The translations under genes and the position numbers were made by a program. Shown here piece after piece: positions 37,656-46,422 of a DNA stretch of 64,000 bases (position 1 is its first letter; every line of letters begins with the position of its first letter). The notes under the pieces were generated by a model that had not been told where the DNA came from, did no database searches, and saw only the letters and a program-made list of their open reading frames with translations. The stretch comes from Devosia chinhatensis (GTDB lineage: Bacteria > Pseudomonadota > Alphaproteobacteria > Rhizobiales > Devosiaceae). The stretch is from positions 1,860,001 through 1,924,000 of the forward strand of contig NZ_JZEY01000054.1 of assembly GCF_000969445.1 (NCBI RefSeq), written 5' to 3'.

Positions 37656-39150
37656 GAGCAAAAGCGCGCTGGACAAGGACTTGCAGCGGGTTTCCGGTCT
37701 GGAGACCGCGACCCATGACCTCAGCCGTTCGCTGGCCGCACCAGGCATAGCGCTCGTCTTTCTGCTGGTCGTGGCGGTCTGGGCCAGTTTCGCGGTCGGC
37801 CAAGGCCCCTCCACTTACATAGTTGTCATCGGCGCTGCTATTGCAGGCTATATGGCGCTGAATGTCGGCGCCAACGACGTCGCCAACAATATGGGGCCTG
37901 CTGTCGGCTCGCGCGCACTCACCATGGTCGGCGCGCTGGTGATCGCCGCAATTTTCGAAGCGGCCGGGGCACTCCTGGCGGGTGGCGACGTAGTCAACAC
38001 CGTGGCACGGGACCTGCTGCTCACGCCGGAAATCGAGACGACGACCTTTATCCTGGTCATGATGGCTGCGTTGCTGGCCTCGGCGCTCTGGGTCAATCTC
38101 GCGACTTTCATCGGCGCCCCGGTATCCACCACCCATGCGGTGGTCGGCGGCGTCGTGGGCTCGGGTATCGCCTCGGCTGGCTTCGCCATCGTCAATTGGA
38201 GCGTGATCGGCACTATCGCGGCAAGCTGGGTCATCTCGCCGGTTCTCGGCGGAATCTTTGCAGCTGCCTTCCTCCTCATCATCCAGACGACCATCACCAA
38301 TCGCCTCGACAAGATTTCCGCAGCACGGATCTGGGTCCCCATTTTTGTCGCCGCCATGACCGGCATTTTTGCCATGTATCTGGCCACGAAGGGCTTAAGC
38401 CGCATCTGGAGACCGGACTTCCTGACCACATTGGGGTTGGGTATCGTTTTTGCCGCGCTTGGGTGGCTCCTGGCCATGCCTTGGGTGCGCAAGCAATCGC
38501 GAAACATGGAGAACCGCAAGAAGCATGTCGCAACGCTTTTCCGTCTACCCCTGATCGTAGCGGCAGCGCTCTTATCTTTCGCGCACGGCGCTAACGACGT
38601 TGCCAATGCCATTGGGCCTTTCGCCGCCATCGTCACCGCGGTCCAGACCGGCCAGGGCGAGGTCGCCGGCATCGTGCTGCCGCTTTGGGTGCTCGCAATT
38701 GGCGCAGTCGGCATTTCCCTGGGCTTGGCACTTTTCGGCCCGCGCCTGATCCGCACGGTTGGCGAGCAGATCACCAAGCTCAACGAAATCCGTGCCTATT
38801 GCGCTGCACTCTCGGCTGCGATCACCGTGCTCGTCGCATCGGCTCTGGGCATGCCCGTCTCCTCCACGCATATTGCCGTGGGCGCCGTCTTTGGCGTCGG
38901 CTTCCTGCGTGAATACATATCCCGCCGGGATGCTCATGGCAGCTCGGTGCCGGTCAATGCGCGCTTTGTGGATTCGAGCCAGTTGAACGGCACGCCTGAA
39001 GAAGCTCTGGCCAATGCCAGGCAGGTCGAAGGGCGCCTGCTGGTGCGGCGCCAACATGTCTACAGCATCTTTGCGGCCTGGGTCGTGACCGTGCCGGCGG
39101 CGGCTCTGCTCTCGAGCCTGCTCTACCTGATCCTTGATCTGATTATTTAG
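37654..39150 (+). CDS. Inorganic phosphate transporter, PiT family
   Basis: A 498-residue inner-membrane transporter with the duplicated PHO4 signature GANDVAN in both halves (near residues 72 and 312), plus two GxPVSTTH motifs. It should take up phosphate-metal complexes by proton symport at low affinity. Length is typical of alphaproteobacterial Pit. The ATG has no clear ribosome site and sits inside a Pho-box-like repeat. In Sinorhizobium meliloti pit is repressed by PhoB, which agrees with that location. It is divergent from ilvB and overlaps the convergent NUDIX gene by 8 bases. Confidence 0.93.
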   Translation: MSKSALDKDLQRVSGLETATHDLSRSLAAPGIALVFLLVVAVWASFAVGQGPSTYIVVIGAAIAGYMALNVGANDVANNMGPAVGSRALTMVGALVIAAIFEAAGALLAGGDVVNTVARDLLLTPEIETTTFILVMMAALLASALWVNLATFIGAPVSTTHAVVGGVVGSGIASAGFAIVNWSVIGTIAASWVISPVLGGIFAAAFLLIIQTTITNRLDKISAARIWVPIFVAAMTGIFAMYLATKGLSRIWRPDFLTTLGLGIVFAALGWLLAMPWVRKQSRNMENRKKHVATLFRLPLIVAAALLSFAHGANDVANAIGPFAAIVTAVQTGQGEVAGIVLPLWVLAIGAVGISLGLALFGPRLIRTVGEQITKLNEIRAYCAALSAAITVLVASALGMPVSSTHIAVGAVFGVGFLREYISRRDAHGSSVPVNARFVDSSQLNGTPEEALANARQVEGRLLVRRQHVYSIFAAWVVTVPAAALLSSLLYLILDLII

Positions 39151-39607
39151 CCGCCTCGAAATGGCGCGCATGCAATTGCGCAGCCAGCCGTCCGAGAGAG
39201 CGATCCGCCAGGAGACGCTTGGCTTCCGACAACGTCACCCAATGGCGAAGCCGCTGGTTGTCTTCCCGCCAATGTTCATGCTGTTGCGTGACGAGCAATG
39301 GGTAGAGATCGACATCCACAAGCGTGACCCCATCATTGCCGATGCTGGCCCGGTAGCTGCCGACGGGCGTCTGTTCGATAGCGCCGGAAACGCCAGCCTC
39401 CTCGAGGGCCTCGTTTGCGGCGCTGTCCCATGGCGTAAGACCAGGCTCGATGGCGCCCTTGGGAAAGATCCATTTTCCGCTACGGCGAGAGGTTACGAGC
39501 AGAAAAGCCATACGCCCATCGACCAGGGCATAGGGCAAGGCCCCAGCCTGTCGCAGCGCCGAGGGTGTCTCGACCTTCGGACTCCAATTCTTGAGAAATT
39601 CACGCAT
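39143..39607 (-). CDS. NUDIX hydrolase
   Basis: A 154-residue protein with LVTSRRSGKWIFPKGAIEPG followed by AANEALEEAGVSG, the Nudix box. The early part of the box is typical, with KWIFPKG as in diadenosine/diphosphoinositol polyphosphate hydrolases. The ATG at 39607 begins the conserved domain; the longer frame is not supported. The stop overlaps the convergent PiT gene. Confidence 0.88.
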   Translation of the reverse strand: MREFLKNWSPKVETPSALRQAGALPYALVDGRMAFLLVTSRRSGKWIFPKGAIEPGLTPWDSAANEALEEAGVSGAIEQTPVGSYRASIGNDGVTLVDVDLYPLLVTQQHEHWREDNQRLRHWVTLSEAKRLLADRSLGRLAAQLHARHFEAAK

Positions 39608-39678
39608 CGCCTGGCCTCTAATCTTCCATCCCCGGCCCTGTGGCATGGCTTGCCTGCAGGAGTCTAGGTTACAACGAG

Positions 39679-39699
39679 AAAGGGCCCCGAAGGGGCCCA
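39679..39699 (-). terminator. Intrinsic terminator of the cold-shock gene
   Basis: GGGCCCC-TTC-GGGGCCC followed by TTT on the minus strand, downstream of the cold-shock protein. Confidence 0.7.
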
Positions 39700-39736
39700 T
39701 TCAAATTGATGCGCTTCGGATGGAAATCCGCCGCTC

Positions 39737-39952
39737 TTAGCTCAGCAGGGTGAGGTCCGTGGCCGAAACCTTGCCATCACGGCCGGTCTGCAGCTCGAAG
39801 CTGACCTTGTCGCCCTCGTAAAGGCCCTGCAGGCCCGAACGCTGGACAGCCGAAATGTGCACGAATGCGTCCTTCTCGCCATTGTCGGGCGAGATGAAGC
39901 CGTAGCCCTTGGTGGTGTTGAAGAATTTCACGGTCCCAGTGATGGCGGCCAT
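39737..39952 (-). CDS. Cold-shock domain protein
   Basis: A 71-residue single-stranded nucleic acid chaperone. RNP1 reads KGYGFISP (15-22) and RNP2 DAFVHISAV (28-36), with VKFFN before them. It has the length of CspA-type proteins. GAGG lies before the ATG. The next gene on this strand ends 285 bases upstream, leaving room for a long, possibly temperature-responsive 5' UTR. A hairpin at 40156 ends the upstream transcript. Confidence 0.96.
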   Translation of the reverse strand: MAAITGTVKFFNTTKGYGFISPDNGEKDAFVHISAVQRSGLQGLYEGDKVSFELQTGRDGKVSATDLTLLS

Positions 39953-40155
39953 GGTAGAAAACCTCTTGGTCTGTTGTGCCGCAACATGCGGCGGAAGGGT
40001 TTATCCGGCTGAACCGGACTTACGATTCACGAGATCAGGAGGTAGCCTAGTTTCCGGCAAGCCGGCCGTTCAGGTAGCGCAAGACAAGTGGCACGTAAGA
40101 ACATTATCTCTCGCTGTTTGGATTTTTTCAAGATCGATCATTCCACACAGAAGAG

Positions 40156-40182
40156 CACCCGGCTGGAAGCTCCAACCGGGTG
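40156..40182 (-). terminator. Hairpin after the glycine-zipper lipoprotein gene
   Basis: CACCCGGTTGGA pairs with TCCAGCCGGGTG over 12 bases with one G-U pair. On the minus strand CTCTTCT follows, a weak U-tract. Confidence 0.5.
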
Positions 40183-40237
40183 TCTGGCGCCTGGAGGCGC
40201 TTACGCCGCAGGGGGCGCTACGGCATAGGGAACCGAC

Positions 40238-40513
40238 TTAGCCACGCGGGCAGACGTCGATATATTCGCGGCCATTGCGATCACGGTAGACGCACTGGTT
40301 GGTGGCGCGGTTATGGACGCGCAGGTAGTCGCCGACTGCTGCGCCGGCAACGGCGCCAACGCCAGCACCGACTGCGGTGCCGACAAGGCTACCACCGGTG
40401 GCAGCGGCACCAACCACACCGCCGCCGATAGCGCCGACAGTGGCGCCCTGCTGGGTGGTCGTACAGGCCGCAAGCGAAAGTGCGGTGGCGGCGATGATCA
40501 GGATCTTATGCAT
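40238..40513 (-). CDS. Glycine-zipper lipoprotein
   Basis: A 91-residue lipoprotein with lipobox LAAC (Cys17). The body is a Gly/Ala-rich GAIGGGVVGAAATGG...GAVAGAAVG glycine-zipper helix pair (17-kDa-antigen-like), and the C terminus has two Cys (NQCVYRDRNGREYIDVCP) likely in a disulfide. GGAGGAATTCC places a strong ribosome site before the ATG. It should reside in the outer membrane; the role is unknown. Confidence 0.82.
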   Translation of the reverse strand: MHKILIIAATALSLAACTTTQQGATVGAIGGGVVGAAATGGSLVGTAVGAGVGAVAGAAVGDYLRVHNRATNQCVYRDRNGREYIDVCPRG

Positions 40514-40580
40514 GGAATTCCTCCGACGAGATGCTCGGTCGAAAGAATGCAGATGCTCGTGCAAAGGTTCCTGACGCATT

Positions 40581-40949
40581 TTAATCTTTCTTGAACTTAT
40601 TTGTTTTGGCTCCAGCCAGCCCTGCCACGGCGATGCCGACCCAGGCGAGGATCATGGCGGCTCCACCAATAGGCGCAGCCGCTGGGAACAACCCCTGGCC
40701 CAGCCTCTCGCGGGCCACAAGGTCAGCTGCAAAGAGCAATGTTCCGATGGCCAGAACGCTGCCCGCATATCTCAATGCCTTCGAGTGCCCCGCCAATCCC
40801 AAGGCGAGGAGTGCGGGGCCATGCGAGAGGCAGATCGCAGCCAGTGCCAGCATGTTACGCGAGTCCGTCGCATGGGAGGCACTGGCGGCTGCGGCCACGC
40901 CCAAGGCCCCAACAATTCCGGCTGCTGCCAGGAGAAAGCGGTGATGCAC
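40581..40949 (-). CDS. DUF423 family membrane protein
   Basis: A 122-residue protein with four helices. FLLAAAGIVGALGVAAAASASHA at the N terminus and LRYAGSVLAIGTLLFAADLVAR plus PIGGAAMILAWVGIA fit the DUF423/YgdD family. The start is GTG, 7 bases after GGAGA, divergent from the MATE gene. The function is unknown. Confidence 0.85.
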   Translation of the reverse strand: MHHRFLLAAAGIVGALGVAAAASASHATDSRNMLALAAICLSHGPALLALGLAGHSKALRYAGSVLAIGTLLFAADLVARERLGQGLFPAAAPIGGAAMILAWVGIAVAGLAGAKTNKFKKD

Positions 40950-41031
40950 GGTCCAATCTCCCTGCGCCGGAACGCCTTTCCCCGCCATGGGGATTAGACT
41001 AGAGCATGCACTGCGAGTGTGAGAAACGACA

Positions 41032-42450
41032 ATGAGTGACAAAGTCGCGGCGATCGATACCGGGGAAGCCTTGCCGCCCAAGATGGGTGGATGGGGAGCA
41101 GAACTCAGTGCCACCTTTGCGCTGGCCTGGCCCTTGGTCATCGCACAGGTGGCGCAGAATGCCTTGCAGGCTACAGACGTTCTGATGATGGGCTGGCTCG
41201 GCCCGCAGGCCCTAGCTGCGGGCACACTTGCCAATAGCTTCATCATGCCGCTTTTTCTGTTCGGCGTCGGCGTGGTGGGCGCCGTTGCGCCGCTCACCGC
41301 ACAGGCTCGTGGCGCTCGCGACATCAAGGCCATTCGCCGCGTCGTACGGCAAGGCTTCTGGGCAGCCTTTGTCCTGGCACTGTTGCTTGCACCAGTCATT
41401 CTCCAGATCAAGACGGTGTATAGCTGGCTCGGCCAGGACCCGATCCTGGCGGCCCGCGCCGAGGAATACATTCAGATCGCGGTGCTGATGCTATTCCCCG
41501 CCATGGGCGTCATCGTACTGCGATCCCTGCTCTCGACCTTCGACGCCACCCGCATCATCCTGCTGATCACCGTCGGCGGAGTGATGCTGAACGCAGGCGC
41601 CAATTACCTTCTGATGTTCGGCCATTTCGGGCTGCCGCGCCTGGAATTGCGCGGCGCGGCCATTGGCACGGTCATCACCAACCTGTTCATGCTCGCGGCC
41701 ATGCTCACCTATGTTCTGCGGCATCGTCGGTTCAAGCGGTTCAACATTCTTATCCGGTTCTGGAAGCCGGATTGGCCGCGCTTCAGCGAAATCTTTAAAA
41801 TCGGTACGCCTATCGGCCTCACCGTTCTGGCCGAAGTTAGTCTCTTTGCCGCTGCGGCAATTCTCATGGGACGCCTCGGGACCGACGAACTCGCAGCGCA
41901 CGCCGTCGCCTTGCAATGTGCTTCGCTGGCGTTCATGGTCCCCTTGGGGCTCGGTGTGGCCGCCACCGTGCGGGTCGGCATCGCCTATGGGCGCAGGGAC
42001 GCCGAAGGCATTCGCAAGGCCGGTTGGATGAGCTTCGCCCTGGGCACCTGCTTCATGGCCGTCTCGGCGATGTGCTTTATTCTTTTCGGCCCCGCGATCG
42101 TTTCCGTCTTCCTCGATCCGAGCGTGCCAGAAAATGCCAATGCCCTGCTTCTGGCCGCGTCCTTCCTGGCCATCGCCGGCCTGTTTCAACTTGTCGACGG
42201 CGCTCAGGTCGTGGCAGCGCATGCGCTGCGGGGGCTCAGCGACACCAAGATCCCGATGCTTATGGCCATCTTCGGCTATTGGTGCGTGGGGCTGCCCATA
42301 GCGTATCTGATGGGCTTCGTATTGGAGCTGCGCGGCGTGGGCATCTGGCTCGGTCTGGCGGCAGGCCTGGCATTCGTGGCCGTTCTTCTGGTCGCCCGAT
42401 TTGCCATGCGCGAACGCCTGGGACTGCTGCGACCGCTTGAGATCGTCTAG
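41032..42450 (+). CDS. MATE family efflux transporter (NorM-like)
   Basis: A 472-residue protein with twelve helices and the duplicated MATE pattern. WPLVIAQVAQNALQATDVLMMGWLG opens the first half and FKIGTPIGLTVLAEVSLFAAAAILMGRLG the second. It exports cationic drugs or metabolites by Na+ or H+ antiport. Its 3' end overlaps the convergent miaA by 4 bases. Confidence 0.92.
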   Translation: MSDKVAAIDTGEALPPKMGGWGAELSATFALAWPLVIAQVAQNALQATDVLMMGWLGPQALAAGTLANSFIMPLFLFGVGVVGAVAPLTAQARGARDIKAIRRVVRQGFWAAFVLALLLAPVILQIKTVYSWLGQDPILAARAEEYIQIAVLMLFPAMGVIVLRSLLSTFDATRIILLITVGGVMLNAGANYLLMFGHFGLPRLELRGAAIGTVITNLFMLAAMLTYVLRHRRFKRFNILIRFWKPDWPRFSEIFKIGTPIGLTVLAEVSLFAAAAILMGRLGTDELAAHAVALQCASLAFMVPLGLGVAATVRVGIAYGRRDAEGIRKAGWMSFALGTCFMAVSAMCFILFGPAIVSVFLDPSVPENANALLLAASFLAIAGLFQLVDGAQVVAAHALRGLSDTKIPMLMAIFGYWCVGLPIAYLMGFVLELRGVGIWLGLAAGLAFVAVLLVARFAMRERLGLLRPLEIV

Positions 42451-43340
42451 AGCGGCCTGGCTTCCATCTCCAGGCGCGGCCAATCTGCCATTCGGTTGCG
42501 AAACCAGGTCCGCTGCCGCTTGGCATATTGGTGCGTAGCGATAATTGCGCGGTCTATGGCTTCGGCGCGCGTCATGCGGCCCGCCTGCCAGGCCGATATT
42601 TCTGGCACGCCGATGGCCTTCATCGCCGGCAGAGAGGGATCGAGCCCCTGTGCCATGAGCGCTTCGACTTCTTCGACAGCCCCACTTTCGAACATGGCTT
42701 CAAAACGTTTGGCGATCCGGGCACGAAGCACCTCACGCTCGAGCCAGACAATGGTCTTCTCGATATGCCAGTCATCCAGCAGCCCAGGCTGCTGATCCTG
42801 CTGAAAATGGGATATTGGCTGCCCGGTGGCGCGCTTGACGGCCAAAGCGCGGACGACCCTTTGGGGGTCGGCGACCTTGAGGCGTCGGGCCGTATCTGGA
42901 TCCTCCGCCAGCAACTTCGCCATACGGCCTGCCTCATCCAAGGCATCGATCTCTTGCTGAACCACGAGCACGACAGACGCCGGCACATCGGGCACGTCCG
43001 CGAATCCGCTTGTCAGGGCATCGAAGTAAAGTCCTGTTCCACCGACGAAAATGACCTCACGCTCCGGATCAACTTGAGCAATCAGCGCAGTCACTGCGCG
43101 CACCCATTGCCCCGTCGAAAATCGTTGCCCTGCCGGTACAGCGCCATAAAGGGCATGTTCGGCCATACCCTCCTCCTCCACGCTGGGACGGGCGGTGACA
43201 ACGCGAAGTGTGTCATAGACCTGCATGGAATCGGCGTTGACGATCACGCCCCCCGACTGCCGGGCTCTGGCCAGAGCCAGGGCCGACTTGCCGCTGGCAG
43301 TGGGACCCGCTATCAGCACAGCGCGTCTCTGGTCGCTCAC
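42447..43340 (-). CDS. miaA: tRNA dimethylallyltransferase
   Basis: A 297-residue enzyme that transfers dimethylallyl to A37 of tRNAs reading UNN codons. The P-loop AGPTASGKSALAL is at residues 8-20, then NADSMQVYDTLRVVTARP, and FVGGTGLYFDALTSGFADVP. The start is GTG with GGAG 8 bases before it. Its start codon is only 27 bases from that of divergent serB. Confidence 0.95.
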   Translation of the reverse strand: MSDQRRAVLIAGPTASGKSALALARARQSGGVIVNADSMQVYDTLRVVTARPSVEEEGMAEHALYGAVPAGQRFSTGQWVRAVTALIAQVDPEREVIFVGGTGLYFDALTSGFADVPDVPASVVLVVQQEIDALDEAGRMAKLLAEDPDTARRLKVADPQRVVRALAVKRATGQPISHFQQDQQPGLLDDWHIEKTIVWLEREVLRARIAKRFEAMFESGAVEEVEALMAQGLDPSLPAMKAIGVPEISAWQAGRMTRAEAIDRAIIATHQYAKRQRTWFRNRMADWPRLEMEARPL

Positions 43341-43367
43341 CGCACGTCTCCGAAAGTTTCAGCCATC

Positions 43368-44240
43368 ATGCCGGTTCTGTCCCTGATCGCCAATCCTGCA
43401 GACCCCGAACTGAGCCCCGCGCTTGTTGCCGCCGTGGTCGCAAAAACGGGCGGCGAACTCAACTGGCTAAACCATGGCGTTGCCTGCGACATCATCGAGC
43501 CAGAGGCTTCCGACGCACTGGAAATCGCGCGCGATAGTCTTCTGGGCAGGGCCGTGGATGCCAATGTCGTGCCGACCGAGGGGCGCCGCAAGCTGCTTTT
43601 GGTGGCCGACATGGACTCCACCATGATCGAGCAGGAATGCATAGACGAACTTGCCGCAGCCCTCGACCTCAAGCCGCAAGTCGCCGAAATCACCGATCGC
43701 GCCATGCGTGGTGAGCTCGATTTCGGCCAGGCGCTGGATACGCGCGTCGCGCTGCTGCGCGGATTGGAGCGCAGCGTGATCGAGGAAGTTCGTCGCGAGA
43801 CGATAACCCTGACGCCTGGGGGCCGCGCCCTGGTGCATACGATGAAAGCATATGGCGCCTATACGTCGCTGGTGTCCGGCGGCTTCACCTTGTTTGCCGA
43901 CTATTTCGCCAGGCGCATCGGCTTTGACGAAGCCATCGCCAACGTTCTCGAATTTGACGGGGATCGACTCAGCGGCACAGTGTCCAAACCGATTGTCGAC
44001 AAGAACACCAAGCGCGAGCGCCTGCTGGCTCTCGCCAGCGAACGCGGCCTCTCCCTCGACCAGTCCATGGCGGTGGGAGACGGGGCGAATGATCTCGACA
44101 TGATCAGCGTCGCCGGCTTCGGTGTCGCCCTCCATGCCAAGCCTGCCGTGGCGGACGCTGCTGGCCTGCGGATCGATCACGGCGACCTGACAGCTCTTCT
44201 CTACCTGCAGGGCTATGCGGAGGATGAGTTCGTCCGGTAG
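43368..44240 (+). CDS. serB: Phosphoserine phosphatase
   Basis: A 290-residue HAD-superfamily enzyme, the last step of serine synthesis. VADMDSTMIEQECIDELA (residues about 84-101) has both catalytic Asp residues; SGGFTLFADYFA, the Lys region KNTKRE, and GDGANDLDMI follow as HAD motifs II-IV. An N-terminal ACT-like region precedes them. The ATG at 43368 starts the conserved protein. It has no clear ribosome site. Confidence 0.95.
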   Translation: MPVLSLIANPADPELSPALVAAVVAKTGGELNWLNHGVACDIIEPEASDALEIARDSLLGRAVDANVVPTEGRRKLLLVADMDSTMIEQECIDELAAALDLKPQVAEITDRAMRGELDFGQALDTRVALLRGLERSVIEEVRRETITLTPGGRALVHTMKAYGAYTSLVSGGFTLFADYFARRIGFDEAIANVLEFDGDRLSGTVSKPIVDKNTKRERLLALASERGLSLDQSMAVGDGANDLDMISVAGFGVALHAKPAVADAAGLRIDHGDLTALLYLQGYAEDEFVR

Positions 44241-44312
44241 GCCTGACGCTGGACATCATCGGAGTTTTCCGCCTAGCTTTTTCCCAGCGGAGACACCGCA
44301 GGAGGCGCATCA

Positions 44313-44864
44313 GTGTCGATGACTATTCTGGAGGGACGAAGCTGCGGCACATGCACTGCCTGTTGTTCCTTCGCGCCAATCCGCGTCGAAACCCTTAAAA
44401 AGCCTGCCAATACGCTCTGCGCGCACTGTGCAGCGGACAAGGGCTGCACGGTCTACGATGTGCGGCCGCAGGTGTGCCGGGGCTTTTACTGCGGTTGGTT
44501 CTTTCTCCCCGAGCTCGGGCCGGAATGGCATCCCGAGCGCAGTGGTGTCGTGATCCGCTCGGAGTCTTTCAACAACGACACCATCACTATCCTGGTGCTG
44601 CGATTTTCCGAATTCCTCGTCTCGGAGGAATTTGCAGGCCTAGTCGGTGCATGGGTCCAAGCAGGCATCTCGGTGGAATTCGAGCGGGTCGGACCAGAGG
44701 GCCACCTCCCCGCCAAGATGCGTATGAACGAATTGCTCGAGGAAGCCGTGGCTGCGCGCGACCTGCGCGAAATGCAGAAAATGTTCGCCTGGTCCCTTGC
44801 CCACATCGACCAATCCCACACCTGGGAACGTGACGAGACCGAATTCTACAGCGCCCTGGCCTAG
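44313..44864 (+). CDS. YkgJ-like cysteine-cluster protein
   Basis: A 183-residue protein with a N-terminal Cys-rich cluster, CGTCTACC (11-18), CAHC and GCTVYDVRPQVCRGFYCGW, matching the YkgJ/CxxCxxCC zinc- or iron-chelating fold. The C-terminal 110 residues are extra. The GTG at 44313 is 7 bases from AGGAGG and is preferred to the ATG two codons later. The function is unknown; a metal or Fe-S role is likely. Confidence 0.75.
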   Translation: MSMTILEGRSCGTCTACCSFAPIRVETLKKPANTLCAHCAADKGCTVYDVRPQVCRGFYCGWFFLPELGPEWHPERSGVVIRSESFNNDTITILVLRFSEFLVSEEFAGLVGAWVQAGISVEFERVGPEGHLPAKMRMNELLEEAVAARDLREMQKMFAWSLAHIDQSHTWERDETEFYSALA

Positions 44865-45100
44865 CCGTTCCATCTCATCCGCATGTAGACGCCCCCGGTC
44901 TTCAGTTCGTCCAGCATCTGGGCGAGCCGCTTCCGCTTTGTCTCATCGCGCTGCGCCTTGTTGATCCAGAGCAGGTAATCGTTTCGCTGATAAGGCGGCC
45001 GCGCGTCGTAACGGGCACGCAGACCATTTGTCTCCAGTGCCAGACGCACGAAGTCCGGCATATCCTCGCGAGGTCTCAACGGACGAAGTCTCGGGCTCAT
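44861..45100 (-). CDS. YdeI/OmpD-associated family protein (small)
   Basis: A 79-residue basic protein. YLLWINKAQRDETKRKRLAQMLDELKTGG matches the C-terminal helix of the YdeI/OmpD-associated bacteriocin-protection family; here the N-terminal domain is absent. The ATG at 45100 follows AAAGGA. The 3' end overlaps the convergent YkgJ gene by 4 bases. A stress-protection role is a family guess. Confidence 0.68.
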   Translation of the reverse strand: MSPRLRPLRPREDMPDFVRLALETNGLRARYDARPPYQRNDYLLWINKAQRDETKRKRLAQMLDELKTGGVYMRMRWNG

Positions 45101-45246
45101 CGCACTATCCTTTTCTTTCAGGATGAGCCTTGAGACACACACATCCTGACAGGAACAAATGCGGTATTCTATTGCCGCATCTGTCAACGGTGAAGAACTC
45201 GCCCTGCACGCGCTTCGCTCGGGCCGAATCGCGCTAGATTTCGCTC

Positions 45247-46041
45247 ATGCAGCCCTATCTTCAACTTCTCTCCGACATTCTCGAACACGGCACAGACAAG
45301 GCTGATCGGACCGGCACCGGGACGCGCAGCCTGTTCGGCTACCAGATGCGCTTCGACCTCGCGAAGGGTTTCCCTTTGCTGACGACCAAGAAGCTGCACC
45401 TGAAGTCCATCATTTATGAACTGCTCTGGTTCATCCGCGGCAAGACAAATGTGCGTTGGCTGCAGGAGCATGGCGTCAAGATCTGGGATGAGTGGGCCGA
45501 CCAGAATGGTGACCTTGGCCCGGTCTATGGCAGCCAATGGCGGTCATGGCCTGCTCCCGATGGCCGTCAGATCGACCAGATCGCCAATGTCATTCATTCC
45601 ATAAAGACCAAGCCGGACAGCCGCCGTCACATCGTTTCCGCCTGGAACCCCGCAGAAGTCGACGAGATGGCACTACCGCCTTGCCATTGCCTCTTCCAGT
45701 TCTATGTCGCCAACGGCAAGCTGAGTTGCCAGCTCTACCAGCGCTCCGCCGACACCTTCCTCGGTGTCCCCTTCAACATCGCTTCCTACGCGCTCCTCAC
45801 CCACATGGTAGCCCAGGTATGCGATCTGGACGTCGGCGATTTCGTCCACTCCTTTGGCGACGTGCATCTCTACTCCAACCATTTCGAACAGGCCCGACTG
45901 CAACTGACCAGGGAGCCACGTCCCTTGCCGCGCTTGATCATGAACACGGAACGCAGGAACCTGGAGGATTTCGTCTTCGAAGATTTCGCCTTCGACGGCT
46001 ACGATCCCCATCCTCATATCAAGGCCGCCGTCGCCGTATGA
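45247..46041 (+). CDS. thyA: Thymidylate synthase
   Basis: A 264-residue enzyme converting dUMP to dTMP with methylene-tetrahydrofolate. [19 protein letters not shown] at the N terminus, [20 protein letters not shown] in the middle, [11 protein letters not shown] with the catalytic Cys, and [23 protein letters not shown] all fit exactly. It overlaps the MazG-like gene by ATGA. folA lies 2 kb downstream on the same strand and recycles the dihydrofolate it makes. Confidence 0.98.
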   Translation: MQPYLQLLSDILEHGTDKADRTGTGTRSLFGYQMRFDLAKGFPLLTTKKLHLKSIIYELLWFIRGKTNVRWLQEHGVKIWDEWADQNGDLGPVYGSQWRSWPAPDGRQIDQIANVIHSIKTKPDSRRHIVSAWNPAEVDEMALPPCHCLFQFYVANGKLSCQLYQRSADTFLGVPFNIASYALLTHMVAQVCDLDVGDFVHSFGDVHLYSNHFEQARLQLTREPRPLPRLIMNTERRNLEDFVFEDFAFDGYDPHPHIKAAVAV

Positions 46042-46358
46042 GCCGCTCGCTTGCAGAGCTCACCGATTTGCTTTCGGAAGTGTCCGACATTTATGCATCG
46101 CGTAACGTCATCGCTCGGGACGATGACTGGTATCTGCTCAAGGTGCAGGAAGAACTGGGCGAGCTGGTTGCTGAATATCTTAAGACGACATCCCGTGCAC
46201 GCCTCAAAGGAGCGGATATGCCGACCATCCGGACTGCCATGCAAGACGAGGCAGCGGACGTTCTGGCCATGCTGCTGCTGTTTGCCCGCCACAACGACAT
46301 CGATCTCGAGACGGCGCTGGAGCGCAAGTGGTTTCAATACCTTGGCAGCACTCCGTAA
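46038..46358 (+). CDS. MazG-like nucleotide pyrophosphohydrolase
   Basis: A 106-residue all-alpha NTP pyrophosphatase. [14 protein letters not shown] provides the EExxE helix and [14 protein letters not shown] the ExxD helix that bind Mg2+. Such proteins hydrolyse non-canonical or excess nucleoside triphosphates. Its ATG overlaps the thyA stop, so translation is coupled. This points to dUTP/dTTP pool control. Substrate specificity is not shown. Confidence 0.78.
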   Translation: MSRSLAELTDLLSEVSDIYASRNVIARDDDWYLLKVQEELGELVAEYLKTTSRARLKGADMPTIRTAMQDEAADVLAMLLLFARHNDIDLETALERKWFQYLGSTP

Positions 46359-46422
46359 AGGTTTGCACTGTCCAATTCGGACTGTCGTGATACACCAAGG
46401 CAGCACATCCGGGAGGTTCGGG

